64,000 nucleotides of DNA from Chrysoperla carnea (lineage: Eukaryota > Arthropoda > Insecta > Neuroptera > Chrysopidae). Positions 57,085-64,000 of the stretch are shown in pieces. Location: positions 91,063,435 to 91,127,434 of the forward strand of contig NC_058338.1 of the NCBI RefSeq assembly GCF_905475395.1. The letters are read 5' to 3'. Under the pieces are notes generated by a model. The model was given only the letters and a program-made list of their open reading frames with translations, ran no database searches and had not been told where the DNA came from. The translations under genes and the position numbers were made by a program. Numbering within the stretch: position 1 is the stretch's first letter; every line of letters starts with the position of its first letter.

Positions 57085-58590
57085 ACGTTAAAATTATGTT
57101 ATTTATTTGTATTGAACTGTTCCAACTTTATAAACGAATGCCATCAGAAAATATTAGGCTTGTCCCCCTCCTTTAAGCCTTTTAAACATTTTGCCCTCCT
57201 CTTTTAAGATCCGTTTACCTAATAATTCTTTAAGTCTCTTTGATCTAAAACGAACAAAACAAAAAATCATTCTCTATTTCATAACTTGGAGGATTAGAAT
57301 TTGAGAAACTTTTGTTTGTATTTTTTCATCATTTTTCCTGTCCTTTCCAGACTCAAAATTTTGAGAGGTTTTGTAAAAAACTTGTAAATATTTTTTGTTC
57401 TTTTTTTTTGTTAAAATTTGTTCTAAAGTTTGAAATTTTTAAAATTTCTAAATTTTGCTAGTTTTTTCATAGCTCAAAAAATTTATATCTACAATTAAGT
57501 AATTTTTCACCATTTTTCTGATATTGTATGAAAAAAATGTTTTAAACAAAAGTTACTTTTTTGCCTAAGAAAACGAATTTGTTATAAAAAATATATACCT
57601 TAGTTTCAAATTTAAAAAAAAAATAAAAAACCCGACTGCGTTAAATTTAATTTGAAAAGAAAAAAACAAATTCAGTAGTTTACATAGTGACTTCGGGACA
57701 CATTCGGGACACATTATTGGAAAGATTTGAGCCGGTCTAGATTTTAATAGGTCCCGACTGTTAAAGTCTCCATGTAAACTACTGGACTTGTTTTTTTCTT
57801 TTCAGTTTAAATTCAATGATACCCTACTTAACATACTTCGTCGATTTTCATTATCTTGTTTTTCACAGTATGGAGCCTGGTTGTCGCCATATCGACTTTT
57901 CATTACTGCCATGTCTTTAGTAACCCTCTCAAGATTAAGGCAACTGGATTTACGTAACAATCATCAAAATCGGTCCATGTGTTTGATCTCTAGTGTGCCA
58001 CAAAGGAACAAACATACATACAAAATATATAGCCTGATAAACACATTACCTACCACTTCTTTGCGTCGCGCACTCAGGTAAAAAACTGAAATTGGCCTTC
58101 GTGGAAAAAGTTCGTCACAAGCTTTATACGTAACATTTTCCGACTTCTAAAAATTCTGACGAGTTATTCAGCTGTATTCATACTTTTAAGATATTCTTTT
58201 ATATCTTAAAAGTATGAATTAATTTTCTTTTAATGTACTACGGTCTTATTACGGTACTGTGTTTACGATAAAAAAGATTTTCTTCCTTTAAAATCAGCGT
58301 TTACGATGTTGGGTAACTCTTACATCATCCACACGTGCCAATACAAAAAAGAGAGGGGAGCCCTTTTTAAAAATTAATAAATTATCATCGTTGGTTTTTT
58401 ACGACTAACTTTTAGCACTAACAATTTTTTAGTACTAATATGAACCTCTGTCGCAAATGATAATAAATACTAATTACACCTCTTGTAATTAAAAATAATT
58501 TTGTGTGTGGGTATATAAACGAAATTTCATTAATTAAAAATTTCAGTTGTCCAAATCAAATCAAGAATAGTTTTAAATTAATTTTTCATC
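57085..58590. other. Intergenic region between the two esterases
   Basis: About 1.5 kb after the poly(A) signal of the first esterase. It includes the second copy of the composite repeat of Gasz intron 3 at about 57620-58025 (listed separately) and AT-rich DNA. The promoter of the second esterase presumably lies in the last few hundred bases. Confidence 0.5.
57620..58025 (+). repeat. Palindromic MITE plus ATACCC-type block, copy 2
   Basis: Left part: AAAACCCGACTGCGTTAAAT, AAAAACAAATTCAGTAG, mirrored by CTACTGGACTTG and TTTTCAGTTTAAATTCAA. Right part: GATACCCTACTTAACATACT, ATGGAGCCTGGTTGTCGCCA, ACTGCCATGTCTTTAGTAA, CCACAAAGGAACAAACATAC. Same order as 30630-31250, but the right inverted end is cut short at the join. 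Confidence 0.65.
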
Positions 58591-61500
58591 ATGAAAGAAA
58601 TAAATTGGAAAACAAAAATACATATCGAACAGGGTGATTTATGTGGGGAAATTCTTTCAAGTAGTGAAGGATTCGATTATTATAGTTATAAAGGGATTCC
58701 ATACGCAAAACCACCTGTATTAGATTTACGATTTCAAGTAAGTGCAAAATTTTTATTATTTTAAAAAAGATACAGTTTTTATAAATACCTAAATTGATAA
58801 TCACTTAAGGTAGTACGAGCGCCAAGGGAAGTTTAGACTTGTGGTTGAAATTATTTGTACATTATTTTCAATTTTGATGATGAATTTTGTTATAACTTCA
58901 TGAATGTAGATGAAAAATAAATATAAAATTTTTTGATATTTGCCTTGGTTTTCTAAATATTGAAAGCTAAATAATTAAACAAAATTTTCACTTTTCGGTA
59001 TTTTGAAAATTACTCCAGGTATCCAAAAATTGTCTTCTTACTTTCCGTCTTATATTGTCAAGTTATATTTAAAAATATATATTTTTTAAATTTGTGTCCC
59101 CTCTACCGAGCTTATACACCCTTAATTAGCCAGGCTAATAGCCGTTTTTAATAATTTATTAAGATTTTAACTTTAATTTAATAGTTTTTTTTAATTTCCA
59201 CCGACTAGTTTTGGAGAAATCTATGAAAACATATCATCCATCTACAGTTTTCTCATAAGACCAATGTTAAATGTGACTACTTTTGAAGTCATTTTTTTAT
59301 TTAAATAACCGGGCAACAGCTCCCCCCCCCTCCCCTAAATTTTTCAGAATTGATTTAGACTTAGTTCAACTTCATATACAAAAAATAAAGTCTTTTCTCC
59401 AAAATGGCCCTCGTATACGAATGTATACATTCTTATAAGATAGCTGGATGAAAGGCATTAAGTCGGAAGATTAAAGCGCTGGGAATTTTAAGTTCATAAA
59501 TAATAATATACGCTTTGCCCTTTGTAGAGCAGGCGCTAGATATAGTTGAGTGTGCAAAATTCGATGACCGCATTTTGTCAGTTGATTCTTGTTCAGAAAA
59601 GCTTATAGATTAATATTCCGGATGTTGCCAGAAACTCTATTGGTCCAATTTTAGTATAACCCCCCTCCTGCCCAGAAACAGTTAAATGTCAATTTTTTCA
59701 ACCAAATAAGGCTAGTCGAGGTTTTTTTGGATAATTTACGTCAAAAAGGCTCCTTGTGATTTTTTGTAAAGTTCACCATTTTTAAATTATTAACAGTTTA
59801 ATGTTTGGAAAAACTCCAGAATATTTTTATAGCTGAAAATTAATGCATACAAGTTCTAAAACAGTGTAGAGTTTCATGGCGTCTTAAAATGACATCAAAC
59901 CGTGACATACAATCATTTATGTATATGCAAGTGTACAATTATTTGCAAGTTTACATGTTTTTTTATTTGTAAGTTTATATAGCCTTTCATTTGGCGCGCC
60001 GGCGTGAGGTAATACCTGCAAAATACCTCTGATTTACTACATTTGCTGTCAGGGGGCTGAATGTATAATTTTAAAAATATTAATAATCATTATATTTTAT
60101 AAAAATTAATTTTGTGTTTTGTTATCTACATATTATGATTAATCATTAGAAACTTTTATCCAATCGATTTACAGAATTGCACAGAAAATAATTTAGAACT
60201 GTTAAAATCGGAAGTAGAATTGCACAAATTTGTGTAGAACTGCAGGTTACAAAAAGTCTGGCTATAAGATTAACCTTGACTTCAAATCCTTGACTCGATT
60301 TTTATTGTTTAATTTAATTATATTGTATGCTAATTTTTCTTTTATTAAAAATTGATTACGCAAAATATAAACAAATTGATCTATATTAAATAATATTTTA
60401 AAATTATTATTCTAACGCGTGTGATATTTGAATGTCACAAATATTTATTATTTATTATTTGAATGTCACAAATATTATATTCAATTAATTTATAATTTCT
60501 TACGTAGATTAGGATCAACAATTGACGTCATAACTCATAAACACACCGGATTAGGCAGTACTGCACCTAATACAGCACCAAAATAAATACAATTGAATTA
60601 ATTTTTTAAGGTAGTACGAGCGCTAAGGCAATTTTATATTTAGGGTTGAAATTATTTGTACCTTATTTTCAACTTTGATGATGAATTTGCTTATAATTTT
60701 ATGAATGTAGACGAAAAATATGAATAAAATTTTTCGATATCTGCCTTGATTTTCGAAATAACGAAAGCTAAACAATTAAACAAAATTTTTAATTTTCAAT
60801 ATTTTGAAAATTACTCCAGATATCGAAAAAATTTATTCTTACTTTTCGTCTTAAATTGTCAAGTTATAACATAATTCACCATCAAAATTGAAAATATTTA
60901 CTTTTTTAAATTTGTGTCCTCACTACCGTATTCATACATCCTTAATTAGTCAAGCACAACGGGTTTTTTTTTTTCAATAATTTATTAAGGTTTTAACTTT
61001 AATTTAAATATATTAAATTAAATATATTAAATTTTTTTTTTAATTTCAGCCGTCTAATTTTCTAAGAGAAATTTATGATAACCGCTTTACCAATGTTAAA
61101 TATGCCTACTTTTGAAGTCCTTTATTTATTTAAATAATCAGGCATACCCCCCCCCCCTCCCTTCCTAAAATTTATAGAATTTACTTAGATTTAGTCCAAC
61201 TTCATTTTAAAAAAAATCAAGCTTTTTATTTGAAATTGCCTTGGTGCTCGTACATCCTTAACCTTAAGTAAACTTTAGTTTACAAAAATAAATCAAATCT
61301 GATTTAATGATAATTTATTCGTTATTATTTGATTTAATCAAACAGTTTTAATTTAAGTAGATTTTATCAATTTATCCATAGTCGAAGTCCGCAACTTAAT
61401 CGTACGCAAATGACAAAAAAGTAGGCAGAAAATGTTTTCCCTATGTCCTCTAATTTCTATCCGATGCTCCAGCGTCCTGTGTAGAAGTCTCATTATTTTA

Positions 61501-63251
61501 CCTTTGATTTTTTATCTCAATTTGCGAGATTTCACATTATTTTTCACTCTATCATTTGGATTTATATTTTAAAAATTTTTTGGTCTCGAAAATAAACATC
61601 ATCTGATCAAAATTAGGATTAACTAAGTTTTTTGATAATGAACCCATTTTGATCTTACATGCTTCATTTTGTTCGTAATTGCATTTAGAAAAAGCTCCTT
61701 AAATTAGTTTGTAATCCTCCCCTACTCCCTTTTTCGGGAATTCGACTTGTATGGCCCGAAACGTACCCGAAACGTTTTTTGAAAAATAAATGAGAATGAA
61801 AATAACATTGGAGTTTTTGGGGCCGAAAAATTTTTCTGTCGAAATCCCTATCCCAACCCCCGATTATATAAAATACAAATAAAATAAATATATTAAGAAA
61901 ATGATATTGTCCTGGGAGTTTTCAACGTCGCTGAATCCGAATTTGAACACGATATGTGAAAATAAAAAATGACGAGTGTGAAAATTCAAGCTGTTCTTAA
62001 AATATTATGTCTCAGAAATTCTTACTTAGAGGACTTTTACACATTTTTTAGGCACCAGTGGAGCCAGAACCATGGACTGGTATTTTTAACGCAACTGAAC
62101 ATGGTAATAGAAGTGTGTCCATATCTTTGGCAACATATGACACAGTAGGAAGTGAAGATTGTTTATATTTAAATGTATACACTAGAGAGGTATGTATTGT
62201 GGTCCTTTTAGTCCTTTGTATAGGGTACTTAATTTTAATATCCCTTGCAAAAATTTACTTCAACAAAACGTTTTCGGGAAAAATGTATCAGGCAAAAATT
62301 GTCTTACTTGGAGGGGACATCTTACAAAGGCCTCGAATTAGACCTGAGATTTCAGTATTTTTCAATTCATGTTCGTAAACTATAAGAGATAGCGGAAAAT
62401 GTATAAATTTTAAAAATTATAATATTTTCAACCGAAGTTGTTATTTTTTAAGAGGTTATATCCAGTTAGAATTGCCAATGAATCGATTTTTTGCATCAGC
62501 GTTTTCAAAATCATTAAGCAAGATTTTTCCGAAACGGCTTGACCAATCGGTTTTGAATTTTTACACAATCTTCTTAGATATTTTACCCAAGTATTAATAG
62601 TCGGAATAAGATTTCTGAAAATTATTTCAATATTTGAGACCACTTTAAAGTTGGAAATTTTTTGAAGAATTTTGAATTTTTTTTTTTTTTGGAAAGCTAC
62701 TCTTTTGTTAAAAATCATAATTTTCACTATTTCTTTGATTAAGACCTGTATTCATTTATCGACTAAAGAACTATTTTGGATTTTTTCATTTTGTATAATC
62801 CAAACCAGAGATATGGTACCCACCGCCAGACACCTTTTTTTGGAAGACCAGTAACATATCAAATTTTTGAAATCGGACAAAAGGAATTTAAAATTAAAGA
62901 AATGTCCTATATGTAATACATTATTTATATATATGTTAAATAAATGGTTTTCCTAAAAAAAAAAAAAACGGTATTCGTAAGATGTCACGCTTTTAAGAAG
63001 AAAAATCTTTACTCGGGGGGAGTTAAAATGGGACACGCTATATATCTATCTGCAGATCTTGCCTGTATTAATTTTAACTATGCTATTTGAATAGTTACCA
63101 AATCCTGATACTAAATTAAAAGCTGTTATGTTTTGGATTCATGGAGGAGGATTTTGGAGTGGATCAGGTGACACAGATTTCCATTCACCAGATTTTTTAT
63201 TAACAGAAGATGTTGTATTAGTCACAATTAATTATCGCCTAGCTTTTGAGG
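58591..63251 (+). CDS. Second carboxylesterase, 5' part (continues past the window)
   Basis: First three exons of a carboxyl/cholinesterase gene in the same orientation as its neighbour: 58591-58737, 62052-62189 and 63095-63251 (phase 1 at the end), 147 residues so far. Intron phases match the first esterase at all three junctions, so the two arose by tandem duplication. No signal peptide (MKEINWKTKIHIEQGDLCGE). Landmarks: YKGIPYAKPPVLDLRF, EPWTGIFNATEHG, SEDCLYLNVYT and an intact oxyanion loop in VMFWIHGGGFWSGSG, then VTINYRLAFE. The catalytic Ser, Glu and His would lie beyond the right edge, so activity cannot be judged fully, but unlike its neighbour this copy keeps HGGG. Intron 1 is over 3.3 kb and carries two TTAAGGTAGTAC elements; the final intron holds a foldback element. 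Confidence 0.88.
58805..59430. repeat. TTAAGGTAGTAC element, copy 2 (second esterase intron 1)
   Basis: Starts TTAAGGTAGTACGAGCGCCA, then GTTGAAATTATTTGTAC, TTTTGATGATGAATTT, AATTACTCCAGGTATC. It ends near ATGGCCCTCGTATACGAATG (about 59400-59430), a degraded inverted end. About 625 bp, closely related to 60606-61261. Confidence 0.7.
60606..61261. repeat. TTAAGGTAGTAC element, copy 3 (second esterase intron 1)
   Basis: Starts TTAAGGTAGTACGAGCGCTA AGGC and ends GCCTTGGTGCTCGTACATCC TTAA; TTAA at both outer edges. Interior as in copy 2 (GTTGAAATTATTTGTACC, GATGATGAATTT, AATTACTCCAGATATCG). 656 bp, no coding capacity. Confidence 0.8.
62440..62930 (+). repeat. Dispersed repeat, copy 2 (second esterase intron 2)
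   Basis: Same order of landmarks as 9620-10160: GAATCGATTTTTTGCAT, TTTTCCGAAACGGCTTGACC, CGGTTTTGAATTTTTACAC, GGAATAAGATTTCTGAAAAT, GACCACTTT, AGACACCTTTTTTTGG, ATATCAAATTTTTGAAATC. Non-coding. Confidence 0.65.
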
Positions 63252-63407
63252 GTAAATATATTTTTAAGTAACATTAAATTTCCTATTTTTTATATTTAAA
63301 GCAGTTTTGGCTTTTCTGATAACTCTAGCGATTTGTATAATAATTAAAAAAGAAAAAAGTTAAAAAAAGTAAAATCCATAATAAAATAAATAATTATGTA
63401 TAAATCT

Positions 63408-63875
63408 TATGGTCTAAGAGACGGCATAGGGTCGATCGTCACCCATCTGACAACCTGATGAGACATATTTTTTATGAAATTTTATTGATTTTTAAACATG
63501 ATTATCATAGTTTTTCTATCGAAAAGTGTTCATGGCTATTTTTAATTTAATTAATTTTTTCCATGAACGGTTTTTTCAGGCAAACCTATACCATTAGTTC
63601 CGTAATTAAATTTTTCCATTAGCTAACAGATTGGTGAAGTTACCTTATCAAGTATGAACAGGTAAGTCAATATAAGAAACTACACCGATCTGTTAGCCAA
63701 TCAAAATTGGTATCAGAAGAAAGATAATTTTATAACGAAAATAACGGGATAGGCTTGTCTGAAAATAACCGTTCATGGAAAAAATTAATTAATATTAGCA
63801 TAGGCATGTTATATGTCTCAACTGGTTATCAAATGAGTGAAGATCGACCTTATACCGTCTCTTGTACTATTAATT
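63408..63875. repeat. Foldback element after second-esterase exon 3
   Basis: Outer arms of about 57 bases: left GGTCTAAGAGACGGCATAGG, GTCGATCGTCACCCATCTGA, GATGAGACATA; right TATGTCTCAACTGG, TGAGTGAAGATCGACCTTAT, ACCGTCTCTTGTAC. Inside, AATTAATTTTTTCCATGAAC is mirrored by GTTCATGGAAAAAATTAATT, and AGATTGGTGAAG... by a weaker partner. 468 bp. Confidence 0.7.
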
Positions 63876-64000
63876 AATTTTTTTCATTGGTTGATAACTT
63901 TATTATTAAGAGTTTACACAAAACCTATGTCATTAATGTAATATATATTGCCTATAATTTTTTGATAAATAGAATTTTTTTTGGTTACAAAAAAACTTTT

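Overview
This is a very AT-rich, intron-rich insect nuclear window. The clearest support is an EF-1alpha gene with the usual animal sequence, a GCC2/GCC185-type golgin, the piRNA-pathway protein GASZ and carboxylesterases, all cut by short GT-AG introns and surrounded by MITE-like and LINE debris. I cannot name the order or species from the sequence alone.

Layout, all host genes on the + strand. A divergent Tom7 (mitochondrial import) lies at 1149-1427. A 5'-truncated LINE 3' end follows at 2057-3166. A ten-exon golgin gene (3897-16609, 2200 aa predicted, GRIP domain at the C terminus) comes next. Then EF-1alpha: a TOP-like leader exon near 19150, and coding exons 20072-20824 and 22146-22778 (461 aa). 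A 1.44-kb element with 265-bp inverted repeats and a cysteine-rich ORF sits at 25630-27069. An eight-exon Gasz/ASZ1 gene (ankyrin repeats, SAM domain, C-terminal membrane anchor, 519 aa) spans 28534-34792. About 10 kb without convincing genes (34.8-45.0 kb) is largely dispersed repeats. A small secreted protein (116 aa) is at 45114-45464. Last comes a tandem pair of cytosolic-type carboxylesterase genes: a complete seven-exon one (46377-56957, 559 aa) and a second running off the right edge (58591-63251 and beyond).

Exon joins were chosen by hand from GT-AG sites and frame. The golgin, EF-1alpha, Gasz and first esterase each sum to a whole number of codons, which supports the models. The genes do not form a pathway. 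Golgin, Tom7 and EF-1alpha are housekeeping genes, Gasz is a germline mitochondrial-surface piRNA factor, and the esterases are a lineage-type tandem family.

Most interesting: the first esterase keeps the fold and the Glu/His of the triad but has lost both the nucleophilic Ser and the HGGG oxyanion loop, while its neighbour keeps HGGGF. Its first intron holds a 316-bp tandem array. Other points are a recent internal duplication of the golgin coiled coil, a frame-preserving 72-nt intron in Tom7, a cluster of CACGTG boxes in the EF-1alpha intron, and several small inverted-repeat families, some sharing TTAAGGTAGTAC ends.
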